The notes below the pieces were generated by a model, which was not told the DNA's origin, searched no databases, and was given only the letters and a program-made list of their open reading frames with translations. The translations under genes and the position numbers were made by a program. Shown piece by piece: positions 9,027 through 17,664 of a stretch of 64,000 nucleotides of DNA. Within the stretch, counting starts at the first letter, position 1; each line of letters opens with the position of its first letter. This DNA comes from Heyndrickxia sp050281185 (GTDB lineage: Bacteria > Bacillota > Bacilli > Bacillales > Bacillaceae_C): the NCBI RefSeq assembly GCF_050281185.1, contig NZ_JBNNWS010000014.1:1-64000 (forward strand). Reading direction: 5' to 3'.

Positions 9027-9222
9027 GCTCTTTTCTTAAACTTTACTGCTATTTGTAACAGAGTAAAAATCGGTTGAGATTTTACGAAGTAAATATCTGG
9101 TAGGATTTTTACGGGGGGTTATTACTTATACATAAAGTATGGGATGAAGAAAAGAGCACGAAGCTAATTTATTTAAGGATCGGAGCTATTTATGAAAAGC
9201 TACACTCTATATGAAAACAGTC
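9026..9222. mobile_element. family A MITE-like element between menE and menC
   Basis: A 197-bp element beginning GGCTCTTTTCTTAAACTTT and ending ATGAAAACAGTC. It is flanked by TTGATTTA (9018-9025) and TTGATTCA (9223-9230), an 8-bp target duplication with one mismatch. The interior shares the AAAAGAGCACGAAG and GGAGCTAT segments with the copy at 53770. It contains nested short inverted repeats (GTAAAAATCGG with GGATTTTTAC). It has no coding capacity. Confidence 0.85.
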
Positions 9223-9246
9223 TTGATTCAAGAAGGATGACGCTGT

Positions 9247-10350
9247 ATGAAAATTAAAGAAATCAAACTATCAATTATAAAAATGCCTTTAAAACTTCCC
9301 TTTTCAACATCACTTGGGACAGTCCTTGACAGAGAAGGAATCATTATAGAAGTTTTTGATACAGATGGGGCAGTAGGTTATGGTGAAGTTGTAGCTTTTT
9401 CTACGCCTTGGTATACCGAAGAAACAGTACAAACTTGTTATCATATGTTAAAGGACCTATTAATTCCCCTTATTTTGGAGGAACCAATCACCCATCCAAA
9501 TGAAGTCCAATCACGATTTAATCATATTAGAGGTAATAATATGGCAAAGGCTGGAATTGAAACAGCAATCTGGGATTTATATGCGAAGCTTCAGCACCAG
9601 CCACTCTGGAAACTGATTAACGGAGTTCGTAATGAAGTACTTGCAGGAGTGGTTGTTGGAACTCAAGATATAAAAGAGGCTATAGCCCAAATAAATTCAT
9701 ATTTAATGGATGGTTATAAGCGTGTTAAAGTAAAAATTAAACCTGGCAGCGATTATTTACTTTTAAAGGAGATTCGAAAGCACTGTCCTGATATTGCTTT
9801 AATGGCGGATGCTAATTCCGCCTATACGTTAAAAGATATTGAAATGTTGAAAGCACTTGATGATTTCGAATTGCTTATGATAGAGCAGCCATTAGCAGTA
9901 GACGACATTGTCGAGCATTCAATTTTAAAAAAGGAACTAAAAACACCTATTTGTCTTGATGAAAGTATCGTTACTTACCATGATGCCGAGAGTGCCATCT
10001 ACTTAAATAGCTGTCAAGTAATAAATATAAAAATAGGACGAGTAGGCGGACTAAAAAATGCAATAAAAATCCATGATTTATGTCAAAAACATAATATACA
10101 AGTATGGTGTGGCGGGATGATTGAATTTGGAATTTCACGGGCACATAATATTGCATTATCTACTAAAGAAGGTTTTACCATTCCAGGGGATATTTCCGCT
10201 TCTAATCGATATTGGGAAGAGGATATTATCACACCCCAAGTAGACATTATTCATGGAACGATTAAGGCCCCTTCAGGGTTTGGAATTGGGTATGAGATGA
10301 ATGATCGTCGTATGAACCAAGCGACAACTTATAAAGAATATTTTAGATGA
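9247..10350 (+). CDS. menC: o-succinylbenzoate synthase MenC
   Basis: Enolase-superfamily dehydratase that turns SHCHC into o-succinylbenzoate. The 367 aa show the KxK acid/base pair in RVKVKIKPG, the metal ligands Asp in MADANSAY, Glu in MIEQPLAV and Asp/Glu in CLDESIV, and the second catalytic Lys in NIKIGRVGG. AAGGATGA lies 8 nt before the ATG. In other Bacillus it directly follows menE; here a family A element lies between them, so coupling is lost or now runs through the element. Confidence 0.95.
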   Translation: MKIKEIKLSIIKMPLKLPFSTSLGTVLDREGIIIEVFDTDGAVGYGEVVAFSTPWYTEETVQTCYHMLKDLLIPLILEEPITHPNEVQSRFNHIRGNNMAKAGIETAIWDLYAKLQHQPLWKLINGVRNEVLAGVVVGTQDIKEAIAQINSYLMDGYKRVKVKIKPGSDYLLLKEIRKHCPDIALMADANSAYTLKDIEMLKALDDFELLMIEQPLAVDDIVEHSILKKELKTPICLDESIVTYHDAESAIYLNSCQVINIKIGRVGGLKNAIKIHDLCQKHNIQVWCGGMIEFGISRAHNIALSTKEGFTIPGDISASNRYWEEDIITPQVDIIHGTIKAPSGFGIGYEMNDRRMNQATTYKEYFR

Positions 10351-10383
10351 AAAGCGCAAGCGTCTATACACGCTTGCGCTTTA
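10351..10383 (+). terminator. terminator after menC
   Basis: Perfect 12-bp stem AAAGCGCAAGCG/CGCTTGCGCTTT with an 8-nt loop directly after the menC stop. Confidence 0.88.
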
Positions 10384-10437
10384 TTCCGTTTCTAGTCATC
10401 TCAATGTGCAATTACTTTAGAGCTTTTGTTAAAGTTA

Positions 10438-10599
10438 TTACCAATTTCCCTCAGGCTTAAATGTTTTACAATCTGTTTCTTCAGTATTGGTTGCCTGATC
10501 TCCTTTGTTGCTTACTACATAAATTTGATCTGCAGAACAGCGATTCCCATTTGCCCAAAAGTGACAATTGTTTACCTCACATAGTACATCTTTTGCCAT
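10438..10599 (-). CDS. small Cys-rich DUF1540 protein
   Basis: A 53-aa protein beginning MAKDVLCEVNNCHFWANGN. Four Cys (in VLCEVNNCHFW, RCSAD and TDCKTF) have the spacing of DUF1540, which is thought to bind metal. A strong GGGGTGAGG lies 4 nt before the ATG. It reads opposite to the men genes and converges with menC. Function unknown; homologues are common in sporulating Firmicutes. Confidence 0.85.
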   Translation of the reverse strand: MAKDVLCEVNNCHFWANGNRCSADQIYVVSNKGDQATNTEETDCKTFKPEGNW

Positions 10600-10687
10600 T
10601 GTACCTCACCCCTTTGTTGTATTGATGATGATACACAATTAGTCTTTGTAAAGAATCAAGTACTATGATTGGAAAGTAAAGGGATTG

Positions 10688-10930
10688 TCATTTGGTTTGA
10701 TTTTTAGTCAGCTTTTTCTCTGGTACAGGATCAAACCCACCTGGATGGAATGGATGACATTTAAGAATCCGTTTTAGTGCCAGCCAGCCTCCACGAAAGG
10801 CTCCGTATCGTTTTACCGCTTCCAGTCCATATTGAGAACATGTTGGATAGAATCGGCAAGTAGGCGGCTTAAGAGGTGAAAGAAAAATTTGATAAAATCG
10901 AATGATTTTTATAAAAATAAATTTTAACAT
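10688..10930 (-). CDS. yidD: membrane protein insertion efficiency factor YidD
   Basis: An 80-aa YidD (B. subtilis YtjA) with an amphipathic N-terminus and the family signature RFYPTCSQYGLEAVKRYG followed by KRILKCHPFHPGGFDPVP. It helps the YidC/Oxa1 insertase place proteins in the membrane. Single gene between DUF1540 and a small membrane protein. AAGGATG lies about 13 nt before the ATG, a loose spacing. Confidence 0.94.
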   Translation of the reverse strand: MLKFIFIKIIRFYQIFLSPLKPPTCRFYPTCSQYGLEAVKRYGAFRGGWLALKRILKCHPFHPGGFDPVPEKKLTKNQTK

Positions 10931-11027
10931 TAGAATAGGACATCCTTGATTTTATAATGAATTGCACATATATACTTTAAGAATAACAATTGATTAAATG
11001 TAGTGTCAAAAAGAAAAAGCCATCCAA

Positions 11028-11207
11028 TTAATTATCGGATCGCTCTTGGGTATTTATATCATCATCTATAGATGCTTTGATATTGGGGTTATTTTCAATT
11101 GAATCGATTGTATGTTTATATGAGTAAGCTTTAGAGGTTGTTAATGCTGCAGTTAGAATAATGACAATGATTATTAAAATTGAAACCACCATGATCAACG
11201 TGAACAA
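11028..11207 (-). CDS. small single-pass membrane protein, YtzI-like
   Basis: A TTG start at 11207 is chosen because AGGAGG lies 9 nt upstream; the longer open frame to 11276 would put that site inside the gene. The 59-aa product is a short N-terminus, one hydrophobic segment (MVVSILIIIVIILTAALTT) and a polar tail rich in Asp and Asn. Length and layout resemble B. subtilis YtzI, which is also in this neighbourhood; function unknown. Confidence 0.65.
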   Translation of the reverse strand: MFTLIMVVSILIIIVIILTAALTTSKAYSYKHTIDSIENNPNIKASIDDDINTQERSDN

Positions 11208-11381
11208 TTGATTGAACCTCCTAAAAAAATATAGGTTAATAATAATTTTAACATGTAATCCTTTGAAAGAGTTCAAAGAGATATGTCAATGTTTTGACTT
11301 CTTTACTGATAAATATAAAAAAGGAAACCAATGACTGTTTCCTTTTTTAGCGATATATGGATTTCTTATTTAAGTATCGAT

Positions 11382-11630
11382 TTAATGCAAATATTTTGTT
11401 TTTAAGGGATGTATGTCAATAGAACTATTAGAGAATTTCTCTCTTAAGGTTTCAATTAAATAAATGCTAATAAAGTATTGAAGTTCTTCATCATTCATTT
11501 CTTCTACAATTTTTATTAAATCGTTTCTATCTGATTCCTCTAGAACAGCATAGGTAATGATATCTAAATCCTCATCGTCCCCAGTTAAGCGATTTTGGTA
11601 CATTTCAAATAGTTCATCGACAAGTTTCAC
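11382..11630 (-). CDS. conserved small acidic protein (DUF6154-like)
   Basis: An 82-aa protein beginning MKLVDELFEMYQNRLTGDDE, mostly helical and acidic, with no membrane segment. GTG 11630 is preferred over GTG 11639 because the ribosome site AAGGGTGAT covers the earlier codon. Similar small proteins occur in Bacillaceae as DUF6154; family assignment is from memory of the N-terminal pattern. Function unknown. Confidence 0.65.
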   Translation of the reverse strand: MKLVDELFEMYQNRLTGDDEDLDIITYAVLEESDRNDLIKIVEEMNDEELQYFISIYLIETLREKFSNSSIDIHPLKTKYLH

Positions 11631-11733
11631 GATAATCACCCTTTTTAACTTAATAAGAATATTTTAACTTGTTTTGTGGGAAACGATACATAAAGAATCA
11701 TTTCTTTTAATTTTTAGGTTAGGAGTGTCAGGA

Positions 11734-12063
11734 ATGAATCAGCAAAAAAATACTTATTATATTGATATAGGGAGTGGAGAGATATCTAGAAGCTCAACTG
11801 ATTCTCCTTGGAATTATAAAATAGAAGCGACAGATGAAGAGATTACTCGACTTAGACAGATCTTTGATGCTAACTATGATGTAGAAGTGGAAGGCTTTTT
11901 AAGAGCACATATCCCAATTGTGGAATATCATCATGATAAACCAAATGATGATTATGATAAACATATGATTGAAGTTTACCAAATGATTTATGATCTAGGA
12001 GATGAAGAAGCGAAACAACATATAGATAAAATCGGGATATTAGAAGACTTTACATCAGAATGA
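11734..12063 (+). CDS. conserved Bacillaceae protein of unknown function
   Basis: A 109-aa acidic soluble protein beginning MNQQKNTYYIDIGSGEISR. AGGAG is 8 nt before ATG 11734; the frame is open back to 11674 without a better site. Notable is a central EFFL-like stretch ending in HIPIVEYHHDKPNDDYDKH, rich in His and Asp. I recognise similar proteins in Bacillus sometimes labelled hydrolase, but see no catalytic motif that justifies it. Single gene ended by a bidirectional terminator. Confidence 0.7.
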   Translation: MNQQKNTYYIDIGSGEISRSSTDSPWNYKIEATDEEITRLRQIFDANYDVEVEGFLRAHIPIVEYHHDKPNDDYDKHMIEVYQMIYDLGDEEAKQHIDKIGILEDFTSE

Positions 12064-12100
12064 GAAAAGCGCAGGGCGAATTAATGCCCCTGCGCTTTTC
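12064..12100. terminator. bidirectional terminator
   Basis: Stem GAAAAGCGCAGGG/CCCTGCGCTTTTC between two converging genes; A and T runs on either side let it serve both strands. Confidence 0.88.
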
Positions 12101-12964
12101 TTAATTTAATTCTTGAGCTGTTTCTATTACTTCTTTTGGTACTTTGATTTCAGTGATCTTATTGTAGTTAGTATAAGTACCCTTCATTTCTTGTTTCATA
12201 TTCACTTTTTGATTTTCAATTAACATATCTAAATCTTGTGTCATGTTAAGTGCTGTTATGTTAAATGTTTTCTTATCAATGAAAATTTCATAATCCATGC
12301 TGTTAAACGTTAGATTATTGAAAACTTCTTCATTTGCTTTTAATTGTTCTGGCATTAATTGTTTAGCAGTTTCTTTTAGAAACTTATCAAATTTTTCTCC
12401 AGACGCTTTTAATGTTAAAATATATTGTTTTTCATCTTGTTTAAATGAAAAGTCATCTGTAAATTGTTTTAATTGTTTTAATTGTTCAGCAGGATTAACC
12501 TGATCTTCAGGCATTTGTAAAGCTTGTTTAGAAAGTTCTTCAGGCATTTTTACCCATTGTTTTGATGTAGGGTCTTGTAAGAAAAATCCTTCTTTTGCCA
12601 TATATGCCTCGATATCCATTGATTGACCTTGGACACTTTCATCTCCACCCTCCATGGTCATTTTCATTTGTTGGTGCATAGCAATTGGATTTAATACCAT
12701 ATCAATAGATAGAGTTGAATTAATATTCATAGGTGCTTGTTGATCAGGTACATTCATCGTTTGTTTTAGTTCCATATCTGAATGAACACTTTTCAATTTT
12801 TTCGATGCATCTGTTGATTTTTCAAATACTTCTTGAAGTGTAAGGCCGTCCTTTTTATTGGACTTACCATTCGAATTAACTGGATCAGCTGTTTGGCCGC
12901 ATGCAGTTAAACCTAATAAAAACATAATTGAAACTAAACTTAACACTAGCTTTTTCATAGACAA
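12101..12964 (-). CDS. lipoprotein, DUF6612/LolA-like
   Basis: A 287-aa lipoprotein: signal peptide with lipobox LTAC (Cys about residue 22), a short linker, then a beta-rich domain with repeated polar strands (SLDMVLNP-type, KQWVKMPEEL, YEIFIDKKTFNI) as in LppX/LolA-fold proteins of the DUF6612 type. The start is TTG 12964, 6 nt after AAGGAG; the ATG two codons later is 12 nt away. Probably anchored on the outer face of the membrane; its ligand is unknown. Confidence 0.75.
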   Translation of the reverse strand: MSMKKLVLSLVSIMFLLGLTACGQTADPVNSNGKSNKKDGLTLQEVFEKSTDASKKLKSVHSDMELKQTMNVPDQQAPMNINSTLSIDMVLNPIAMHQQMKMTMEGGDESVQGQSMDIEAYMAKEGFFLQDPTSKQWVKMPEELSKQALQMPEDQVNPAEQLKQLKQFTDDFSFKQDEKQYILTLKASGEKFDKFLKETAKQLMPEQLKANEEVFNNLTFNSMDYEIFIDKKTFNITALNMTQDLDMLIENQKVNMKQEMKGTYTNYNKITEIKVPKEVIETAQELN

Positions 12965-13069
12965 ACATCACTCCTTTTTATTTTCATTTAAATTTACGTA
13001 ATAAAATAGGAAGGGTTTCAAAAAAGGTGTAAAATAGGAAAAAGGAACCATAAAGGATGATGAATAAAT

Positions 13070-13546
13070 TTGGAAACTTTTAAGGATCAAAATGGATGGG
13101 ATGTTACATTGTCATTTTTGGAACATTCCTTTCCCATAAAGTCAGACCATGTTTTTGTAATATGCCGATATAAAGACAAATGGTTGTTAACAAGCCATCC
13201 ACAAAGGGGATATGAATTTCCTGGAGGGAAAATAGAAGAAGGGGAGACAGCTGAAGAGGCTGCTAAACGGGAAGTGATGGAAGAAACAGGTGGCGTAGTG
13301 GAGAGGCTTCATTTTATAGGTGAATACTTGGTGAATGATAGGGAAAATGGAGCTTTTGTAAAGACGATATATTTTTCAGATATAGATCAACTACTATGTA
13401 CACAAAATTATTTGGAAACAAATGGGCCCATGTTGATTGAGGATGATTTATTAGAAAAAGTAAATGGGAAAAAGTTTAGTTTTATTATGAAAGATAATGT
13501 TGTAAAGCGATCTCTTGAGGAAATTATTGGTCGAAGACTTATCTAG
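13070..13546 (+). CDS. ytkD: Nudix hydrolase YtkD
   Basis: A 158-aa Nudix enzyme. The Nudix box spans residues 52-74 (GGKIEEGETAEEAAKREV then MEETG), with all expected Gly and Glu residues. The B. subtilis homologue hydrolyses oxidised nucleotides and can remove pyrophosphate from RNA 5' ends. The position next to the ytl transporter genes is as in B. subtilis. TTG start with AAAGGATGA some 12 nt upstream. Confidence 0.9.
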   Translation: METFKDQNGWDVTLSFLEHSFPIKSDHVFVICRYKDKWLLTSHPQRGYEFPGGKIEEGETAEEAAKREVMEETGGVVERLHFIGEYLVNDRENGAFVKTIYFSDIDQLLCTQNYLETNGPMLIEDDLLEKVNGKKFSFIMKDNVVKRSLEEIIGRRLI

Positions 13547-13587
13547 GAAAAAGAAATGCCGAACCAAGTAGGGCCCGAGCATCTCAT

Positions 13588-14397
13588 TTATGAATCACTC
13601 TTTACCAGCTTCTTTTCTAAGAGATCAACTAATTGATACATAAGTGTTGCTATAACAGCGACAATCATTAATGAAAGCATGACTAATGTGAAATTAAAAA
13701 CTTGAAATCCATATATAATTAAATAGCCAAGTCCTTTAGAAGCTACTAAATACTCTCCGACGATGACACCTACCCATGATAATCCGACATTCACCTTTAG
13801 GGTGGAGATAATCGTAGGAAATGTTGCGGGTAAAATGGCCTCTTTGAATATTTGATAACGAGTTGCACCGAATGTTTTAAGTACTTTTATATAATTTGGA
13901 TCTACGTCACGAAAAGCTGTATAAACAACAATCGTAGTAACGATAACTGAGATAATGATCCCCATTGCAATACTAGAATTTAATCCTGTGCCAAATATAA
14001 CAATTAACATGGGACCAAAAGCCACCTTCGGCATCGCATTAAAAATAACGAGATAAGGATCCATTATTTTAGATAGTTTTGGTGACCACCATAGAATACC
14101 TGCTAATATTGCTCCGAAAAGGGTACCAAGAATAAATCCAAGAATAGTCTCATAAACAGTAACTGCTGTATGCATATAAAGACTGCCATCTTGAAGTTTA
14201 ATAATAAATAAATTCCATACTTTTGTAGGAGAACTAAAGATGAGCGGGTCAATCCAATGTAGTCGGCTAGCTAGCTCCCATAGAGTAAAAAAGGTTATTA
14301 AAATGATTACTTGAAAAATAAGAACCCATCTTTTTTCTTTTTTTATATTTTGAAGGTATCTTTTGTGAAAAGGGCTGGAATTATTCTCTAGTTTCAA
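13588..14397 (-). CDS. ytlD: ABC transporter permease, YtlD type
   Basis: A 269-aa inner-membrane permease of the SsuC/TauC/ThiX class with six hydrophobic segments and the EAA loop near FGATRYQIFKEAILPATFP. The open frame runs to 14550, but that part lies within the ATPase gene; AAGGAG followed after 10 nt by TTG 14397 gives a protein of the YtlD length and a 17-nt overlap, typical of coupled translation. Substrate unknown; the class imports small anions, sulfonates or pyrimidine precursors. Confidence 0.88.
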   Translation of the reverse strand: MKLENNSSPFHKRYLQNIKKEKRWVLIFQVIILITFFTLWELASRLHWIDPLIFSSPTKVWNLFIIKLQDGSLYMHTAVTVYETILGFILGTLFGAILAGILWWSPKLSKIMDPYLVIFNAMPKVAFGPMLIVIFGTGLNSSIAMGIIISVIVTTIVVYTAFRDVDPNYIKVLKTFGATRYQIFKEAILPATFPTIISTLKVNVGLSWVGVIVGEYLVASKGLGYLIIYGFQVFNFTLVMLSLMIVAVIATLMYQLVDLLEKKLVKSDS

Positions 14398-15154
14398 GTG
14401 ACTCCAACTCCTTCCAGATTTCTTGGAATAATATGGAGTAGACTTCTTTGCTTCTAACATTGAATGGACGAGTACTCCGTAGCTCTTCTGGCACAATAAA
14501 TATTTTGTGCAGTCTTCCGGGCTTGGCAGCAAACAATAATATTCTGTCACTCATCGATATAGCTTCTCCTAAATCATGTGTAACCAGCACAGTTGTTTTT
14601 TGATAGGCTTTGAGTGTGTCAAATACTAAATCTTCTAGCTTTAATTTTGTTTGATAGTCTAAAGCAGAAAAGGGTTCATCTAAAAATAGTATTTTGGGGT
14701 TTATTGCAAGTGTACGTACTAAGGCAGCCCTCTGTCTCATTCCACCTGAAAGTTGACGGGGATATTGCTTCTCAACCCCTTCTAATCCAATCTCCTTCAG
14801 TAAACTAAGAGATTTTACTTTCGCCTCTTTAGATAATTGATTTTTTAGTTTTAAGCCTAATAAAATATTGTCTTCGATTGTTTTCCATGGAAATAAATAA
14901 TCTTGTTGAAGCATATAGCCAATAGAAGCGGTATTAGAATTTGGTGCTTGCCCGTCGATCATAACCTTTCCTTGTGTCGGCGAAATTAAACCAGATAGAA
15001 TGGAGAGCATGGTTGTTTTTCCACAGCCACTTGGCCCAACAAGTGAAATAAATTCCCCCTCCTCCATATCGAAGCTGATATCCTGTAGTGCGGTGGTTAC
15101 TGTTTTCGGTGTAAAATAACTATGATGGACGTTTTCGACGGTTAGGAAGCCCAT
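14381..15154 (-). CDS. ytlC: ABC transporter ATPase, YtlC type
   Basis: A 257-aa ATP-binding subunit with Walker A GPSGCGKTT (about residue 40), Q-loop QQDYLFPW, signature LSGGMRQR, Walker B ILFLDEPFSALD and switch His in VTHDL. It belongs to the SsuB/TauB-like class and pairs with the permease it overlaps. It starts 18 bp after the binding-protein gene, completing an importer operon read right to left. Confidence 0.93.
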   Translation of the reverse strand: MGFLTVENVHHSYFTPKTVTTALQDISFDMEEGEFISLVGPSGCGKTTMLSILSGLISPTQGKVMIDGQAPNSNTASIGYMLQQDYLFPWKTIEDNILLGLKLKNQLSKEAKVKSLSLLKEIGLEGVEKQYPRQLSGGMRQRAALVRTLAINPKILFLDEPFSALDYQTKLKLEDLVFDTLKAYQKTTVLVTHDLGEAISMSDRILLFAAKPGRLHKIFIVPEELRSTRPFNVRSKEVYSILFQEIWKELESLETRE

Positions 15155-15172
15155 ATATCATCTAGTCCTCCT

Positions 15173-16174
15173 TTACTTATTTATGGCTTTTTCAACGATA
15201 GAAGTATTAACTAACGTTTTGTAGTCAACCTTTTTTGGCAGTTCTCCTGCTTTCTCCATAATATCCTGAAGATGATTCCAGCCCTCCTCATTTAAAATCA
15301 AGTCCTTGCCAAAAGATCCTTGTTTTTGATAACGTTCAATAGAAGAAGCTAAAATATCTATATCGGTATTTTCGAAGAATGGTTGAACAACTTTCGCCAC
15401 TGTTTTTGGCTCATTTTTTTCGATCCATTCCGCAGCTTTATAAATGGCACGAACAAATTTTTCAAGGGTGAGCTTGTTATCTTTTATATAGCTTTGCTTC
15501 GCCATATAATCTGTGTATGGAACACTGCCAGATTCTTCACCAAAAGAGGCGATTATATGACCTTTTCCTTCTTTTTCAAATATCGATGCAGTTGGCTCAA
15601 AAAGCTGAACAAAGTCACCAGTTCCTGATGCAAAGGCATTCGCAACATTGGCGAAATCGATGTTTTGGATTAATTGTAAATCTTTATGCGGCTCAATGCC
15701 TTTATCTTTTAAAACAAACTCTCCTACCATTTGGGGCATTCCGCCTTTACGTTGCCCAAGAAAGGTCGAACCTTTTAATTGATCCCATGAAAAATGATCA
15801 ATTTTCTTACGCGATACGAGAAAAGTTCCATCTGTATGAGTAAGCTGAGCAAAATTGATTACTGGATCATCTGCTCCTTGTGCATAAACATAAATCGAAG
15901 TCTCCGAACCAACCAATGCAATATCTGCTCCATTTGAAAGGAGAGTGGTCATTGTTTTGTCCCCGCCGGCAGTTGTTTTCAAATCGATATCTAATCCTTC
16001 ATCCTTAAAATACCCCTTTGCTATAGCTACGTACTGTGGTGTGTAGAAAACGGAACGTGTTACTTCAGCCACTCTTACCTTTTTTAAAGATTCCGTTTTA
16101 GAACAAGCCCCTAGTGAAAAGATAAGAATGGAAGATATCAAGAGTGAGAAGCTAATTCTCAGCCACTTTTTCAT
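15173..16174 (-). CDS. ytlA: ABC transporter binding lipoprotein, YtlA type
   Basis: A 333-aa NMT1/THI5-like binding lipoprotein: signal peptide with lipobox LGAC, then a two-lobe periplasmic-type domain (VRVAEVTRSVFYTPQYVAIA at the first strand, GGDKTMTTLLSNGADIAL for the ligand cleft). GAGGAGG sits 7 nt before ATG 16174 but only about 1 nt before ATG 16180, so the inner start is used. First gene of the importer operon; the ligand cannot be told from sequence. Confidence 0.9.
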   Translation of the reverse strand: MKKWLRISFSLLISSILIFSLGACSKTESLKKVRVAEVTRSVFYTPQYVAIAKGYFKDEGLDIDLKTTAGGDKTMTTLLSNGADIALVGSETSIYVYAQGADDPVINFAQLTHTDGTFLVSRKKIDHFSWDQLKGSTFLGQRKGGMPQMVGEFVLKDKGIEPHKDLQLIQNIDFANVANAFASGTGDFVQLFEPTASIFEKEGKGHIIASFGEESGSVPYTDYMAKQSYIKDNKLTLEKFVRAIYKAAEWIEKNEPKTVAKVVQPFFENTDIDILASSIERYQKQGSFGKDLILNEEGWNHLQDIMEKAGELPKKVDYKTLVNTSIVEKAINK

Positions 16175-16339
16175 AAACATTCCTCCTCGTAGAAAGTTAC
16201 AAAATAATTGATAAAATAATGTATGAAAATAATAAAAATGTGTGATTGCCTATTTACAAAAACGTTGTCACGTTTTTTTGAGGTGAAAAATTGAAAGAAA
16301 TCGACGTGTTAGACGATGTCATTTAAATGGAGTGTAAAC

Positions 16340-17125
16340 ATGAACCAATTAGTTTCTATACTAGAAAAGCAGCCTTTTCCTTCTCCAAACCCTAAAGTGC
16401 GAATGTATTTGATCACTTATTTATCTAATGGCTTGAAAGTGAAAGGGTTATTAGCTGAACCGAAGGATGGATTTATGTATGATGGTTTTCTTTATTTAAG
16501 AGGCGGGATTAAAAGTGTTGGAATGGTAAGACCAGCAAGAATTGGTCAATTTTCTGCAGAAGGTTTTATCGTCTTTGCTCCTTTTTATCGAGGGAATCGA
16601 GGAGGAGAGGGGAATGAAGATTTTGCCGGAGAAGACCGTGTTGATGCATATACTGCTTTTGATATTTTAAAGCAACATCACCGAGTCAAAAACAATCGAA
16701 TTCATATTTTTGGATTTTCGAGAGGAGGAATTATGGCGCTTCATACCGCAATGAAACAAAAGGAAGCAAAGTCGGTTGTTACATGGGGAGGCGTATCCGA
16801 TATGTTTTTAACCTATTCCGAAAGAAAAGATTTACGGAGAATGTTAAAAAGGGTGATTGGCGGCACACCGACAAAATATCCTGACAAGTATCGTGAGCGA
16901 ACCCCTTTATTTTCAATCGAAAGCTTATGCCAACCTGTATTAATCATTCATGGTGAAAAAGATAGGAATGTTTCCATTGAGCATTCGATAAGATTGGAAG
17001 AGAGGCTAAAAGCATTAGGTAAAGTAGTGGAAACCTGGTATTTTCCTGAATATACTCATTATTTCCCGCCTGCAAAGAATCGGCAGATCGTAAGAGACTT
17101 ATGTTCGTGGATGAAAAATAAATGA
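16340..17125 (+). CDS. ytmA: S9-family alpha/beta hydrolase YtmA
   Basis: A 261-aa prolyl-oligopeptidase-like hydrolase with nucleophile Ser in FGFSRGGI, late Asp near IHGEKDRNV and His in YTHYFPP. B. subtilis YtmA is very similar along its length (LRGGIKSVGMVRP, FAPFYRGN). ATG 16340 is chosen because GGAG lies 7 nt upstream and it gives the YtmA length; ATG 16316 has no site. Natural substrate unknown. ytmB follows after 51 bp. Confidence 0.9.
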   Translation: MNQLVSILEKQPFPSPNPKVRMYLITYLSNGLKVKGLLAEPKDGFMYDGFLYLRGGIKSVGMVRPARIGQFSAEGFIVFAPFYRGNRGGEGNEDFAGEDRVDAYTAFDILKQHHRVKNNRIHIFGFSRGGIMALHTAMKQKEAKSVVTWGGVSDMFLTYSERKDLRRMLKRVIGGTPTKYPDKYRERTPLFSIESLCQPVLIIHGEKDRNVSIEHSIRLEERLKALGKVVETWYFPEYTHYFPPAKNRQIVRDLCSWMKNK

Positions 17126-17176
17126 TAAACATGATAAAATAAGGATTAAATAAGAATGAAAGAGGAGAATGTGAAG

Positions 17177-17419
17177 ATGGGGATGCCATTAGAACTAAAT
17201 ACGATGATTGTTACAAAGGGAAGAGAACAAAGGCTGGAAGAAAATCTATTTGTTTTAGAAAAAGATGATTATCGTCTTTATCCAGTGGATATTCCACTCG
17301 ATATACGAAGGACAATAGAAAGTGAAACAAGCGGAACAGCCATCATCAAAAAACTGGAATGGGAAAATAATAAAACAAAAATTTTGTATCAATTAATATC
17401 ATTAAATTCGATTAATTAA
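17177..17419 (+). CDS. ytmB: YtmB, DUF2584 protein
   Basis: An 80-aa beta-rich protein beginning MGMPLELNTMIVTKGREQR, of the DUF2584 family (YtmB). AGAGGAG lies 9 nt before ATG 17177; the frame extends to 17156, but that start would leave this site inside the gene. Probably co-transcribed with ytmA. A family A element begins 3 bp after its stop. Function unknown. Confidence 0.88.
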   Translation: MGMPLELNTMIVTKGREQRLEENLFVLEKDDYRLYPVDIPLDIRRTIESETSGTAIIKKLEWENNKTKILYQLISLNSIN

Positions 17420-17422
17420 AAA

Positions 17423-17583
17423 GGCACTTTTCTAAAACTTTGTTGCTTTTGAAAAGAAAATCTTAATAAAAACCACTAAATAATATTAGATAATAAATTA
17501 TATTTAGAATAGATGCCCCGAAATCGAGCTATATTGAAAGGTTATCTTATTACGATAAAGCAACAATCTTTACAAAAACAACC
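17423..17583. mobile_element. family A MITE-like element (A2 subtype)
   Basis: Begins GGCACTTTTCTAAAACTTTG and ends AATCTTTACAAAAACAACC. Flanks ATTAAAAA and ATTAAATG look like a decayed 8-bp target duplication (6 of 8). The interior has the A2 segment GATGCCCCGAAA followed by CTATATT. Length 161 bp, no open frame. Confidence 0.75.
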
Positions 17584-17593
17584 ATTAAATGTG

Positions 17594-17630
17594 AAAAGCA
17601 AGGTGATACTTACCTTCACCTTGCTTTTTT
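17594..17630. terminator. terminator downstream of ytmB
   Basis: Perfect 13-bp stem AAAAGCAAGGTGA/TCACCTTGCTTTT followed by T. It probably ended the ytmAB transcript before the family A element separated it from ytmB. Confidence 0.85.
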
Positions 17631-17664
17631 CATTTTAAAGCATAAAAAGAATAGAAAGGAACGA

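Noticed and set aside
16257..16281. AAAAACG/CGTTTTT stem before ytmA as a terminator
   Set aside because: The stem is short and no plus-strand gene ends nearby.
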